Positions 35,093 to 48,267 are shown, counted from the first letter of the stretch. The stretch: 64,000 bases of DNA from Diatrype stigma (GCA_022225965.2 JAKJXP020000025.1:186001-250000), one strand, 5' to 3'. Program-made: numbers and translations. The notes: generated by a model from the sequence alone, not told the origin.

Positions 35093-37220
35093 TGTTGTAG
35101 GTGAGTTTCCTGATTGAGGAACTCTGTGGCAATATAATATAGACTGGCGCAAATGGTGCTTGGGATTTTCATTGTAGGCATGCAAATTGATATGCGCTAT
35201 AGGCAGAAGTCATCACAGTTAAGATATCTCAATAAGTGTGCAGCGGGTTAGAAGGACAAGCCGATTCCTTTCGTCGTCGTCTGACCACTTCAAAAGAGAC
35301 CGAGGACTCGTCAGTCCATCATACAAGACGACGATGAATGAAATTATGCGCCGAGACAAAGACGGTAAGACGGTAAGACCTATGGTCCTCTCGCGTATGA
35401 ATGAGATGGTAAGGGAAGAGGTCGCATTTGTTACAGCTGCTGGAGCTGCTGAAATTATTTACACGTAACGAGGGAGCCAACAAACAGGAGGGACATAGAT
35501 CCGAGGCTTGGGGTAATATCTGGACTGGGCCATCGTCATATGGTTGCTGACCACCGGGCCAAACGGAGCAGGCTTGACAGGCATGGATTGCGGCGGCTGC
35601 GCGAGGCAGCAGCAAATGGCGGGTTGGAAGCGATTCAATACCTGTCTGACTCTGTCTGTACTGCGGGAAGATCCTGGAGCTAGTCGTTGGCTGACACTGA
35701 CGCTTGCATCGATCCGAGCAGTTGGCTGGCTGCACGCTGGCTGACATGTGAAATTCCGGGAATGCGTGAATGTGAAAGTCACATGGGGCCGGGGGGCCGG
35801 GGCTGATGGAACCTTGGCTGCTTGGAATGCTCTTGAGTGCTGTGGGTTCCACTTATATTGTAGACTGTAGTGGTGCTCCAGCAGATGTCACTGCCCCAAA
35901 CCCCAAGTTGAGAAGTGAGGGCCGAGTAAATGTATGTAGCAAGTACCTTGTCCTAGTATTGAGCGTGTGCCTTGCATCTGTACCGTTGACTTTTGCAGTT
36001 CATAGGCGTTCCATACAACCCCGCGAAACGTGGCATTATCAATACACTCCATGAAATTGGTGCGTGTGCACACTTCGACCTTCCTATACCATGTAACATG
36101 CGACATGTATGTATGTAGTTGAGACAATTTGTCTTTGTCTCAAATCTCAAATTTAGAAACAATCCTAAGCTCTCAAGGCAACGCGTGTAGGCATCTAGGG
36201 AAACACATACGACATCGAGGGCCAAGAAGGGCTGACAATCCATTGAAGCCCCGTTCTACAATTTGTGTTCTTGGAAGGGGAACTGTACCTAGGTAGCCGC
36301 GGGGCATCCTTGATCAATGTGGGGGAGAAAGAACTATTACTACATACATACCTAACTAGATCTGTTTCGCATACGTAGTCTCCCGTCCCGTCAATGCCGT
36401 CAAAGGACGGGAAGCATTCACATGGTCGAGAACGACAATCATTCAAGGTTGATACGCGGCACACGATGCGCTGTTAACCGAACTAGAAGGCCGCCTAGGT
36501 TGCTATTTGTAAGCTATGATCAGCTGAGATGAAATTATCCATTCGATAAAAGAACGTCAATAACCAATAACATAATAAATCCAGTAGGCAAGGCTGGAAT
36601 GATGAGATATTGTACTAGAAAGTGAGTACTAGAAAGTGACACGGAATGCATGGTGAATGGGTGATGATATAAAGCCGGCTCATGAAAAAGCCCACCACCT
36701 CCTTATAGGTTCTTTCCAGGTTGCTTCCAGGTTCCAGGGAAGCATGACTTGGCCAATGCATAAGCATAAACGACCCGTCTCTGGTTAGCCGAAGTCAATT
36801 CAATTCTTTACTACCGTACCTACTACGTAGTAGTCACTTTCTGTTTCTATAACCCGAGCAAGAACCCATTCTTAATTGAAGTCAATCCGTCGAGGAAGGG
36901 GCAGTTGGCCTAATTGCTTCTCATTGCGCCCTGCAAAAGCTAATTAGCGACCTAGGTACCTTCGAGGTAGCTCACCAGCTATGAGCAAAATATATTAGGG
37001 GCTGTTTTGGGCGACCTCGGAGCAAAACATGCCTTTTACACTTATCGATAAGCAAATCTGAATCATGACTGGGCATTTATCCTGATACCTATAGCTTCAA
37101 GAGCTTGAGACTTGTATACGTAAATGCATGTCATGTACATATACGAAATACAACTAAGCCCGGGTTCTGTATAGAGTTTCGTTCTACGTCGACAATTGAA
37201 TTCCATTGTATTCGAATTCA
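35093..37220. other. Intergenic between divergent genes, no gene seen
   Basis: 2.1 kb holding the promoters of the esterase (minus) and the aminotransferase (plus). A direct repeat lies at 36612-36639. I looked for the cross-pathway control element TGACTCA near the aminotransferase and found no exact copy in the last 500 bp. Confidence 0.55.
36612..36639 (+). repeat. Tandem duplication, 14-bp unit GTACTAGAAAGTGA x2
   Basis: Two exact adjacent copies, about 600 bp upstream of the aminotransferase start. Confidence 0.85.
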
Positions 37221-38676
37221 ATGGCTCTACGGCTGCTCTCCAGTCGCCGCCTTGCCTCTGCTGGCACTGGCATTCGGAGCCTATCATCCCAAGCTTCAGC
37301 ACCTGCGTCAAATTCTAACCGGCCGCAAGATGCAGAGGACTCCGTCCACCATGAAGCTTCCCTTCCGAACCCGGATCCGGCCGAGGGCTCTCGCAGCGCG
37401 CAACTGGTGAAGGATCATGCCAAATATATGTTAGCAACATATGCTCGGCCGCCCCCTGTCTTCACCAAGGGCCAAGGGTCCTACCTATGGGACCTGGAAA
37501 ACCGCAAATATCTGGACTTCACCGCCGGCATCGCCGTCAATTCGCTGGGCCACTGTGACCCAGTCATCTCTAAGCTCATCGCAGGGCAGGTCAGTGCAAT
37601 ATGCTTCATTGCAGCCATGCAGGGCTTCAAACTAATTCGCACATGCACAGGCCAAAAGACTAATCCACTCGTCCAATCTCTACTACAACTCCTGGACTGC
37701 TTCGCTCTCCAAGGTGTTGGTCGAGAAAACCCTAGCATCCGGTGCCATGCACGATGCCGCGACGGTCTTCATCTGCAACTCCGGCACCGAAGCCAACGAG
37801 GCGGCCATCAAGTTCGCCCGCAAGAGTGGCAAGGTGCTGGATCCCGAAGGGTCTAAGTATGAAATCGTCTCCTTCCACGGCTCCTTCCACGGCCGGACAA
37901 TGGGGAGTCTGTCGGCGACGCCGAACCCGAAATATCAGGAGCCGTTCGCACCGATGCTGCCGGGCTTCAGGTACGGCACGTTCAACGACGTCGAGGCCAT
38001 CAACGATCTTGTCACCGACAAGACGTGTGGAGTCATCATCGAGCCCATCCAGGGCGAAGGGGGCGTGAACGTCGCAACCGATGAATTCCTCACCGCGCTG
38101 GCAAAGCGGTGTCGCGAGGTCGGCGCTGTCCTGATCTACGACGAGATACAGTGCGGCATGTCCAGGACGGGCTCTTTCTGGGCGCACGGCCATCTCCCCG
38201 CGGAAGCGCATCCCGATATCATCACGACGGCCAAGGCACTCGGCAACGGCTTCCCCATCGGCGCCGTCATCTCCAACGGCAAGGTCAGCGAGCGGATGAA
38301 GGTGGGCGACCACGGCACGACCTTCGGCGGCAACGCCCTGGCCTGCCGCGTGGCGCACTACGTCGTGTCCAGGCTGACGGACCCGGTGCTTCTGCACGGC
38401 GTCGAGGAGATGTCCAAGGTCTTCACAGACCGCTTCGAGAAGATGCAGGCCCAGTATCCCGACCTGATTACCGAAGTGCGCGGCAAAGGCCTGCTCCTCG
38501 GCCTCCAGCTGACGAAGGATCCGTCGCCGATCGTCAAGGCGGCTCGGGAGCGCGGACTGCTGATCATCACCTGCGGCACCAACACCCTGCGATTCATACC
38601 ATCGTTGATGATAACCACGAAAGAAATCGAAAGCGGCCTGGATATTCTGGAGGAAGCCATCAAGGCCACCCAGTGA
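37221..38676 (+). CDS. ARG8: Acetylornithine aminotransferase, mitochondrial
   Basis: Exons 37221-37589 and 37651-38676 (61-nt intron, GTCAGT...CACAG) give 464 residues. A class-III PLP aminotransferase, it converts N-acetylglutamate semialdehyde and glutamate to N2-acetylornithine and 2-oxoglutarate in arginine biosynthesis. The first 30 residues (MALRLLSSRRLASAGTGIRS) are Arg/Ser/Ala-rich with no acid, a typical mitochondrial presequence. Motifs: YLWDLENRKYLDFTAGIAVNSLGH, FICNSGTEANEAAIKFAR (PLP phosphate), SFHGSFHGRT, IIEPIQGEGG, DEIQCGMSRTG and ITTAKALGNGFPIGA with PLP Lys318, then HGTTFGGNALAC and EVRGKGLLLGL. The junction reads IAGQ-AKRLIHSSNLYYN, as expected for the family. Its length matches yeast Arg8 plus a longer presequence. 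Confidence 0.97.
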
Positions 38677-41070
38677 TAGGGCAGTCCTATGCAGGTAGTT
38701 AGTCTATCTTAGTAAGGAGTTATCGGCGTCTTAAAATCAAACCAGGGTGGTTTTGCATAGAACTGTTTATAAATCGAAATATGTTGAAATCAACAGGTAT
38801 GATGATGATCAAACTTGAGGTCCTTTTGATATGAGAGTTTTCTATACGGCCGTGCATCTAGAATACCGCTCGCTCTAGTCATATTCTGTAAAGACAGCTA
38901 GATGAAGAGTCTACTTTACTATAGTCCAATTTCGAACCCCTTGAGTTCAGCCAAGGGGCATGCCTATAGTATGCGTGATGACCAACTAGTTGAGCTTCTT
39001 GGGTACGCGTTACAGATCAGTGATCTAATTAGACCGTCTGTTCTTGGTACCTAGAATAGACGAAAGAGCCTCTCAAAAGGGATTGTCATCCGACTGTTCC
39101 ATCAGTCAGATTCCACCCTTTCCCCCTTCTGTATATGCCTACAGGACAGTCCAGCCCCCAATCTCCTCATCGACAGTCTCCCTCTGCGGAAAATCCCTGT
39201 GACATGGTGGTATCGGTTGCTCATCACCCTACAACTCATCACGTTTGTCTCCGCTCCGCCAAATCAGTACCAGACCCCCCCAACTTTTTTTTTTCTTTCC
39301 CCTCCCACGGCGGCGTCTTCATCATCATCATCATCGGCTATACCGAGGATAAAGCGCGCCATTCCACACATCTGTCTAGCTGATGCGGCCGACCGACATC
39401 GCCCATCGCTGCGTTCTCGGTGCATCCAGTGGGCCAGCCCCGGCCCATTCGAGTTGTAAATGCCGCTCTAATATTTCATCATGCTGGCCGGTCCAATCCC
39501 GTCCGTACATCAACAATAGGCGTCCGCCGAGGCACTGGGTCTCGGAGCGGTACCTACCGTGAGGGCTCTACCTACTCCCCGAAGGATCCCGATGGGAATA
39601 ATGATATGATGCTTGATAAGGCGAGATAGCGCGTTCGCGGCCCCGTGTGTAGACGCCCCCCCTTGACGCTCAACTTCAACTATTTTTCACCGGCACTAGG
39701 CACATATATACATACCTACATAAAGACGGCTACCAGCCACGTGCCAGCCGAGCCAGCCAGAACGTTGAATCGGCCCGGCCGAGCTAGGCGAACTATGTGT
39801 CTAGTAAAAAAGCACCTCCACCTAGTCAGGGCCCGAATCGCTCAACTCAGGAAACTGGAGCCCATCAGTACGTAGGTAAGTGCAGTTGGTATGCCTGCAT
39901 AGTGCCTACATAGCCCTTTTTATTAGTTATGAGCGCTTCGTGGTTCGTTTGTTCATCGAGAGACAACAACTAGCGCTACGGACTTAAGGCAAGCAAGCAA
40001 GCAAATATTGGTGGGTGTGTGTGCCGGTGTTGAGTCAAGGTTGTGGGGTCAGGGGCTGCAGGGCCAGGCCCTCGATGCGGGTACAATACAATGCTAACTC
40101 AAGCTTACTTATACGTAACTAGGTACTTATATGTATAGGCGTATGCCTCGGGGGTTGGGAATCGTGATGTGAGAGGCTTTAATTACCTACTACTGCATGT
40201 TTGCCACACATCTATCGTGACCAACTCTTGTTACCAATACTTGAAAAGGGACAATGCCATATCGGATCGAGGAGGCATCGTAACATGAGTATGCCGGCCA
40301 TTGTTACACAAATGGTCCTCAAGCGGTGTTCAATCTAGAAAACAACAGGGATGCTGTGTCACGACGCGTGAAAAGACTTTCAGAAGCAATGCAGGTATAC
40401 TTACATACTGCGCTCTCCGTCATGATTGCATGGACGCAACAATAGAAAATACCAACCTCATACTATACCATGTCGTCGTCGTTGGAGTAGTCACTCACCT
40501 CAAGTAATGATAGTTCTAGATGATATAATATTACATGAAGGCTTCACCGCATCGTGCTAACTATACCTAAACTGTCTTCCGAGACCAGCACATGAAACAA
40601 AAAGCCTGTTAGTTGGGGACGAACAATTGACAATACGACATAGTGGTCACTTTTAATTCAATGACTATTTCGTAGACAATGATGATAAAATCATAAGGAT
40701 CCAAGGTATCACTAACAACATTCGTGCGACTATAGACATATAGGGGCAAATGTACAAAAACGCTCCGTCGCAAAACAATCATCAATCATGACTCCTGACA
40801 CCATCATACCCTTCGACTCGTTGCGCGTATCCGAGACATCTTCAGGTGGTGACGCCGGGATTCGCAAACAGCGAAGGCTCATCGCGGTTGGAATCTGTAT
40901 ATGTACATCTTTTTGAAACCGAAACCGGGTAACTCCAGCAATGCCGCTGATATAGTGATGGCCTCTTAAACCGAAAAATGCCGGGGAAACCAGCTCTTCT
41001 AACTGGTGACCTTCTCTATCTTTGCAAGGGGTTGCCTCGAGAAATCGGCAGATGCAAGCGTATAATGCTT
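38677..41070. other. Intergenic between convergent genes, no gene seen
   Basis: 2.4 kb with only short random frames, a T-rich run near 39285, a TCATCA run near 39320 and an AAGC repeat near 39990. No RNA gene is recognised. Confidence 0.55.
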
Positions 41071-42532
41071 TCAAGAGAATGGCGCACACGTGAAAGCCCC
41101 TCTTACTGAGCCAGAGGTGTACGAACTGATCTGTAAAGATGACATATATTAGCGTTGTTCTCATAGGACATATGTGGCAGAATAGCACACGAGGATAACT
41201 CACAATGTCAACAATACTGGCATAGGTACCACCAACTAGCACGAAGATACCAATGAAGAAGATGAAAGCGTTTGCAGCAGTCTTCAGCCAGTTGTGTCTT
41301 TCGTACCACTTTCCTTGCTTGATCAGCATGAACCACATCATGGCCGGGAAGTAGAAGGTGAAGCCGGAGATGAACAGCGACGAGCTGATGGACAGGAGAT
41401 CGGAGAAAAACGGAATGGCCTCCGCGATGACCCATGCGATGATTGTCATGAACGTGATGAGAGCCAGCCACGTAGCCCACCCCTTCGGGGTGTTAATATA
41501 TCGCGTGACCGAGTTCTTGAACACGCGGCCGTGGATGTAACGGGCGGCGACAGTCGTGTTGATGGATCCCGAGATGAAGATGACGGGAAGACCGATACCA
41601 AAGGCGACCTTGGACAGCAGGGTACCCGCCGAGAGCAAAGCGGGCGACTTCACGTCCAGCCCGACAAAGGCGTAGATCAAACCGCCGGTCAAGGTGTAAA
41701 TGACAATCTCGATGATGCCGAGCGCCCAGATCGACTTGACGAAGTCCTTGGGGGTGTGCATCTCGTCCATGAACGAAAATTGGCAGATAGCAAAGCTGTA
41801 AGCGAAGACGATGTTGGTGACAGCGATGAAGGCCTTCGTGAAGTCCGTTCCCTCTGCTGGCCAGGCGGACCAGTTGGCAGTCTCCGGGGTGCTTGCAACG
41901 CCAGTACCAATCATGGTGATGAGGATAGCAGCCATGATGGACACGAAGTCAATGTAGCCGAGAATGGCGACTTCAGCAAAGGACGGGGGGATAGCAACCA
42001 GCAAGAGGATGATAGCCGACACGACACCAAATACGACAGAGCAGGCGCCATTGTTGGTAATGTTGAGGAAGGCAATCGTTCCCGTCAGAGTGTGGCTTCC
42101 GACTAGGAAAATCAGCTGCAGGACGAACATGACGGAGACCAGCTCGTATCCGAACTTTCCCATCAACAAACGTCCCGCGTCGGCATAATGGGAGACTTCG
42201 GGGTAGGCAAGCTTCACCTGGCCGACGACATAGCTCGTATAAATTGCGACCAGGCCTATTCCCACACTGCAGATAACACCAGCAACCATGCCCAGCGTGG
42301 CAAAGGCTGCGGGCATACTAAGACTACCCAGCGCGATGGCCTCGACAATCAGGACAGTGGTGAGTCGTTTCCAGCCGAGACGTTTGAAGTGGGCGCTTCC
42401 CGCCTTCTCCAGCGCGCTGATGTCGCTGACCTGGCCCACGACCTCGGTGTCGCTCATCGAGCTGTTGTGCGCCAGCGGCTCCGAAGGGCCCTTGTAGGCA
42501 CTACCCTTGCTATCCGAGCTGCTGTCCGCCAT
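41071..42532 (-). CDS. mtr: Neutral amino-acid permease (AAAP family, mtr-like)
   Basis: Minus-strand exons 42532-41204 and 41130-41071 give 462 residues. The 73-nt intron (GTGAGT...TTACAG) joins YASIVDI to ISSYTSGSVRGAFTCAPFS, a typical C-terminus. Reading through the intron instead gives an unlikely 600-residue product. About 11 membrane helices follow a hydrophilic 55-residue N-terminus. The first helix carries RLTTVLIVEAIALGSLSMP, the AAAP hallmark; later segments include QFSFMDEMHTPKDF and GSINTTVAARYIHGR. The sequence agrees with the Neurospora mtr (N-system) branch, which imports neutral aliphatic and aromatic amino acids through the plasma membrane. The symbol is by similarity, and paralogues exist in most fungi. 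No TGACTCA element was seen just upstream. Confidence 0.92.
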
Positions 42533-45274
42533 GTTGCCGTGCGAGAAATCCGTAACCCTAGATCGGTATTCTGAGAGGAGAGTTGTTTCGTAGGCTAGAG
42601 GTGTCGATGCGGTTGAGCGAAGACGAAGCAGGGGCAGCAGCGGGCGGTTGAAGGGACCCTGGGAGAGCGGGAGGGCGGGAGAAGTAAAGAGGGAAGAGTA
42701 GGATCGGATGAGGGTTTGTTGGAAATACCAGGCACGAGGGAGACTGCACTGACTGAGGGGAATCGGGTAGATCAGGGAATCGGGCCAGATTTTAAGATCT
42801 TGCGGAGGTCGAGGCAGAGCTATTAGTCATATAAACCCTCTCGAGATCCGCTCATGAGTAAAAGTTTCACAAGTTTCGACCGAGCGTGGGTCGAGTCGCC
42901 CGACAACCGCCGCCCCCCATAGGACCAGAGGCGTCTGTGCTCGAGGAAGAGGATCTAGAAAGGAATTGGGCCCTGGCATCTTCTCCGCAAGCCCACATGA
43001 ATCCTCGTACAAGCTGAGGCCATGATGCATGTAGGGTAGATAACAGAGATATCATGTAATAGAACCACGAGATGGGATGAAATCCTGGGGTCGATGGTAA
43101 GTCACGCTCACGAGACGCCGGTGGTCGCGTGCAAGAACGCTGCAGGTGGTTAACCATGTTGCTATGTAACGGCTCATTAGCTTACTACGTGTGTACGTGG
43201 TGCCGTCGGGATTTTTTTTTTCTTCTTTTTGCTTGTTTGCTTATTTGCTTATTTTATTTTTTTTACTTTTTTTGAGCCGCTCATGGAGCCGCTCATGCCG
43301 TTTCTGGCTTGGATGAACGGGCTTGATTGGCCTGGTCTATCCAGCCAAGACCAGCCGTTATAGCCGTCCATTGTCGCATGAACGACTACATGGTACCTAC
43401 CTCCTAGGCATAGTAGTACAACGTAGTAGTGGCAGTAGCACTCACGCGTTCGAGGGCTGGGGGTTCCGTCCCGCACACATTATCATAGGTACCTAGTGGG
43501 CACTGGGCAGCCAGCCAACCGCCAACCAGTGGCAACTACATACCTACTCACCCCCGGGCCACTTCGGTTCAGGCTCCTTCCTTCCACTCAGGTGCTTCCA
43601 CTGCCCCTACCTACCTACCCAGCTACTACGTAGTCTTGGTAGTGCCTTCAGGTTGGTGTGTATTGAGAAGGACCGGATTCGTCCGATGGTGGCCCGTAAT
43701 TGGAGTCAATGGGGCTTATGTACAATACGCTCATCCCATTGTAGCGCGGGTGCTGGGGTGCAGGCAGCTGTGGCGTGGGCGCTGCTGACGTTAAGCTTTT
43801 GCCATCGGCAATTGCTCCAGGTGGTGAAACGGGATTTTATCGAGGTTGATGTCATTACCATGACTACATATGTACAAGCGTTCGTGATCGTCCATATATG
43901 CCCGTAATTGTACCCGAGTACCCACTGGGGCCCCGGCAGATCCGTGGCGCGCTGGCCACCGAGACCAGAAAGCGGAAGTTACGTGAGCGCTAACTCCACC
44001 GAGCTAGCAAATAGCTCGTGTGTGCTTGGTCTGTTTCGTACGACCCAGTCTCGTTAACAAATAATTACATATGTACCTACCTGGCCCTAGGTATGTACGT
44101 AGTTAGACTAGAACCTGGCAGTGAGAACTGGAACACACAAACTTCTTTGAATTCCGAAGTTCAGAAAGCCGGCTTGGCTTGATGATCCATACAAACATTC
44201 GACCCGACAGCCCAACCAGACGTCGTCCAATCCCTCGGTGTTCTATGCTGTAGTCGGTGGCTTCCCATTTGCTTGGCCGCAATAGGATGGACGAACTAGT
44301 AGGTTGTCTCTAGTTGTCTCTAGTATAATCAGCCGTGCCACAGATATATGGTCCGAAAGCGGAAACTCGATCCTACCTTATTGGTCCTGGGCTTCACTGT
44401 GCCTTCGGAGATACGGATCGACGCTGCAAAGAAGAGCGACCTTGCTTCATAAGTTTCATATTGCTTGCTATCAGAATCCTGTTCGATATACTTGCCTTTG
44501 TTTATACTAGCCCGTGGATACATGCAGTAAAGTGCGTGTTAATAATAGATAAATCGCTATCGCGGCCATTCGATATTTATATCTTTGGGTTGACAGCCTC
44601 ACCAAATGAAGCTGAGTCCAGCTTCCATGATCCAGCATCTCAATCTCTTTTATCAGTAGCAGACGCGTCGCTGTACCAGGCTACTAGGGGTTTTACCTAG
44701 TCAGCTCCTAACTCCTCACATGGGCATAGTGAAAGGTAATACCTAATCATGAATATGCAACATATACGTGATTACTCCCATTGGTATCAATCAGATCGAC
44801 GAATCAGTTTTTGACGATTCGAGTTGCAGTTGAGTATAAAGAGCCTCTGAGATATATATAGGACAATAGCACCAATGCAGATATGGAGCCTCCTTTTAGT
44901 CTGTGGGGAGGGGGAGGCAGGAAGGGGGGGCTTCAGCTCACCGTACCTACAACTCTATGTCTGCAAGTGGCACTTATCAAGTTGCTAGCATGGCATACCG
45001 TACCTTGCACGGAACTAATGTTATCTATTAATGGAGCAAGCTAACTCATACATGATACGCCGAGGTATCCATCATTCTCCATGTAGGAGTTGCTGTAGGG
45101 ATTCATCTCGGTGAGGAGACGCAACTTCGCGATAACATCTGGTCGAGCCGCTGCCAAACAATGCAAACTCGAGAGCCTAGCTACCAGCCACCGTCAACTA
45201 GGTACACGAACGGCGTTATGTACACTTCAAATTCCCTCCTCGAAGTCATCTGATCGTTGCATTCGGAGCCATTA
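42533..45274. other. Intergenic, 2.7 kb, no gene seen
   Basis: It holds the promoter of the permease gene and the 3' end of the PARP-like gene. There is a long T-rich run around 43208-43270. Frames are short and random in composition. Confidence 0.55.
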
Positions 45275-46840
45275 TCATGCGCCTTCCTTCTCTTCATCTT
45301 GTCCCTGCTTCTCCATGGCTTTGATTAGGTCGCCTGATTTTATCTGAGTATATGTGTTCTGCATGGACGGCAAGGCCCTGCATTCAGTAGGAAACATTAC
45401 ACTCCTGTATTTTCCGGTGGGTTGATAGTCTTCGTGGCGACTAGATGGTAGAAGGAACACATTTCGCACCATGACCGTACCACGAGAAGAGTTAGCCTCT
45501 ACGCCTTGGTAAGCGAGATCGCGGACGGCAACCTCGACACCAAGCAAGGCTGTAACATCGCCCATCGCGCTATTCTTCCATTTTCCCAAGGCTCCTCGTG
45601 TGTTCTTCCATACGTAGTAAGTTGACTTGACTGGCTCGTTAGCATAGAATATGTTCCGCGGGCTCTTCATGCTTTCCTTGAAGATATTGAATAGGTTCTC
45701 TGGTGGGGTTCCGTGGAAGCCTGCAAAACCACCGGCCGGTATGCGTGAGCGTCTCATCTCTTTGTCAAACGTGGTTTGCCTTTCGATGTTGCTGTTGAGC
45801 AGAAGGAACTGCCTATCCCCCGGTATTTCGGAGATGCGCGCGCTCTTTGGAGCAGTAACTAATGTCCCGTCGAATTCAGAACACAGCCAATCTAGTAGAT
45901 CCTCACGCTCACTCTGAAATCGACGCGGACCAAGAAGCATCGATACTGTTATTCCGGAAGAGATGGCGGGGAACGAGTCAAGCACGTTCTTTATCGATCC
46001 ACTGCCCACCGGGCATGTGGGTGGTAACGTAGTACAGGTCGTTGTCGTTCGGAGGTTAGTAGCGATGGTCTGCGGAGCCGCAGACTGGTCCCAAGTGGTA
46101 GATGCCAAGCAGCAGAGAAGGAAGTCGAGAACGGCGGGATCTCGTAGAAAGGGAGACAACCTGGTTGTCAAGGGCAGCTCCTTGAACTTCTTCCGACACG
46201 CTTCACCGCAGGGCAAGGGTCTGAAGACTTTGCAGGGGAGAGCTTTCGCGCAAATATAGCACTTCGCTGCTGGGTTACTACTCGCGACTTCAACAATCTT
46301 GTCGTAGACCCTTTTCGCACTCTGCCTTTTCTGACCGAGGAATTCGTGAAGTTTCTGGCTCAAGGTATCGGTCAAGAAGTTGGACTCGGTATTGCAGGCT
46401 ACGCTGCCCTTCCATGGCACATCGGTGGCGCAGTAAGTATGCTCACTCTTTGATTCGAGATTTCCTGGCAGGAGATGGACGCAGAAACCCACGTACTCGG
46501 ACTTCTCGCGGTACAGGAACTCTAGACGGACAAGGATGGACTTGGCGCTATTCTCGACGCCCCATTCAATGCGATGAAACCCCGCGAGCTTGTGGAAGGG
46601 GATGCTGAACTCGTACTGTCCTCTGCCGGTCCTCTTGACAAACTCGTGTAGCGACTTGGTAATCGGGTATCTCGTTCTACGCAAGTGCAAGTTAGAAAAT
46701 CGTTGAGGAATGTCCTTGTATTCGCTGTCTTCATCCTTCTGAGCAGAAGCCTTGGGACTTCTTGGGTTGTACGGATCGTAAGGTGCTGGCTTCTTGCGCG
46801 ACTGAGTGTCATCTTGGTCAATTCCGCGTTTCTTCCCCAT
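45275..46840 (-). CDS. Divergent PARP-like (PARP6/8-type) ADP-ribosyltransferase homologue
   Basis: Single exon, 521 residues. The first 45 residues are basic and disordered, with a possible nuclear signal (SRKKPAP). The central Cys group is Cys194-X2-Cys197 with Cys211-X3-Cys215 (CYIC, PLPCGEAC). It resembles the Cys pair region I associate with animal PARP6/PARP8, and the following DFLLCC and GSIKNVLDSFP segments fit that comparison. The C-terminal catalytic-like domain has GFHGTPPENLFNIF (His376, equivalent to the NAD-binding His of PARPs) and NIFYANEPVKSTYYVW, matching the PARP pattern GIYFADxxxKSxxY. The usual catalytic Tyr position aligns with Phe398, with Tyr399 next to it. The triad Glu is not evident, so the protein, if active, should be a mono-ADP-ribosyltransferase. 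Targets are unknown. The assignment rests on motif reading only. Confidence 0.72.
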   Translation of the reverse strand: MGKKRGIDQDDTQSRKKPAPYDPYNPRSPKASAQKDEDSEYKDIPQRFSNLHLRRTRYPITKSLHEFVKRTGRGQYEFSIPFHKLAGFHRIEWGVENSAKSILVRLEFLYREKSEYVGFCVHLLPGNLESKSEHTYCATDVPWKGSVACNTESNFLTDTLSQKLHEFLGQKRQSAKRVYDKIVEVASSNPAAKCYICAKALPCKVFRPLPCGEACRKKFKELPLTTRLSPFLRDPAVLDFLLCCLASTTWDQSAAPQTIATNLRTTTTCTTLPPTCPVGSGSIKNVLDSFPAISSGITVSMLLGPRRFQSEREDLLDWLCSEFDGTLVTAPKSARISEIPGDRQFLLLNSNIERQTTFDKEMRRSRIPAGGFAGFHGTPPENLFNIFKESMKSPRNIFYANEPVKSTYYVWKNTRGALGKWKNSAMGDVTALLGVEVAVRDLAYQGVEANSSRGTVMVRNVFLLPSSRHEDYQPTGKYRSVMFPTECRALPSMQNTYTQIKSGDLIKAMEKQGQDEEKEGA

Positions 46841-48267
46841 GGTATAGTAGTTAGTATTGCTGGCTGAACGATGAGGAGCTTTCTAGATGGATCCTTGAGC
46901 TGTGTCTGGCTGCTATAGGTATGGACGTAAAAGAACAATCAATGTCAGCTCAAAGTCAAACATCTCGATACTTTATATTGACCCAGAATACTTTTGCGCC
47001 TTAGGTGTTTTTCTTGAGTTGACGAGATAACTGATCACCTTAGATATCCTCACGACGAACTCAGGCTCAATATCACGATACTAAGTAGAACAAGATAGGC
47101 AACTAATTGTGTAAGGTACTACTATTGATTCTGGAGACTTCATATTCAGCTGGAAAGGGGTATCAGTCAGTGACCAAAAGCATGCTCTAGTATTCCCGGG
47201 GAGCCCCTACTTACAGAGCTAGAACTCGGCTGAGGGCACGATTTCACGGGTGATGAGATTGATCTCCTCACTGTAAATCATTGGATTGAGATACGCATCT
47301 AGTACCATTTAGACCCTTCCCATCTAAACCTTGTAGTGCTGGCCTCATCTGAAGACAATCGAACAGACTAGGCTGAAATAAGAAGCAATATATATAGCTG
47401 ATGGGTTCAGTCCCATACCGAGTAAGAGAATTGGGAATACCTGTTGTTGGGTGGAAATGGATATTGAACCCCGAGTACGTAGAACTACAGATATTTTCCT
47501 CGGGCTTGTAGCAATATCTTCTGCCCTTTGTCTTATCGGTCTCATTCTAGAGTCACCTCATTACGCTGACCCGGTTGGGTACCCGGCGACCGGGCGTTCG
47601 CATAGCTGCCTGTTGTAATTTGTTTCTAAATGGCTTTCATTACTGCCCAGTCCTTGCGGACCACACCCGCCTGTAGACTAGGAAAACCGTCTGCTTGAAC
47701 CTCATGCCCGCTCGCGTACATCGACGAGGACACTGGCTGGCTGTTTGTCTGGTATTGACGTATGAGAACAGTGCATGGTCGCAGCATAGAAACTACCTGA
47801 GTTCTTGAGTCTCAATCCAGTGAGCGACCAATATGCAATGTGATGATTTTCGTCTTACACAATGTCTCATCGGGCTAGGCCATAGTTACCTAAATTTAGA
47901 TCAAATAGCTAAGTGGAGTTGCAATGCTCGACTGGATACAATATCAGCCTTAAAGCTAGCTTGGTCATTGATAAACTGTGTTGAAGGAATCGAATGACTG
48001 ATCTAGTGGACTGATCGCCGAAGCATCTAATCGTAGGTACAGTAGTTGATATCTGCTTGGCCCCTGAGACGCGAACCACCACTTAGCATTGGGGTCCCCA
48101 CGGGGAATACTGGAGCATGATCTGCACTAGTTTAGTTCGTCCATGAAGATGACGCTATATTCGAATAGATGCGTGTGTCCCTCAGATCTCCAAACGCCCT
48201 GGGGGAGATATGATCAGTTTACCACGAGGTTCTTGATCTCAAACCATCCCATGTCGGTATCTAGTAC
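46841..48267. other. Intergenic, 1.4 kb, no gene seen
   Basis: Upstream of the PARP-like gene and downstream of the dehydrogenase pseudogene. Only very short frames are present. No RNA gene is recognised. Confidence 0.55.

Noticed and set aside
34945..35132. Esterase start at Met 35132 by reading through the intron
   Set aside because: The spliced form starting at Met 35092 gives a natural anchor and joins SFYIIR to GHRDGPPG; the read-through contains intron sequence.
40730..41070. Read-through C-terminal extension of the permease
   Set aside because: A GTGAGT...TTACAG intron at 41131-41203 gives the family-typical C-terminus; the extra 140 residues have no family likeness.
41294..42106. 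270-codon plus-strand frame opposite the amino-acid permease
   Set aside because: Asp/Arg/Gly-rich antisense shadow of the permease exon.
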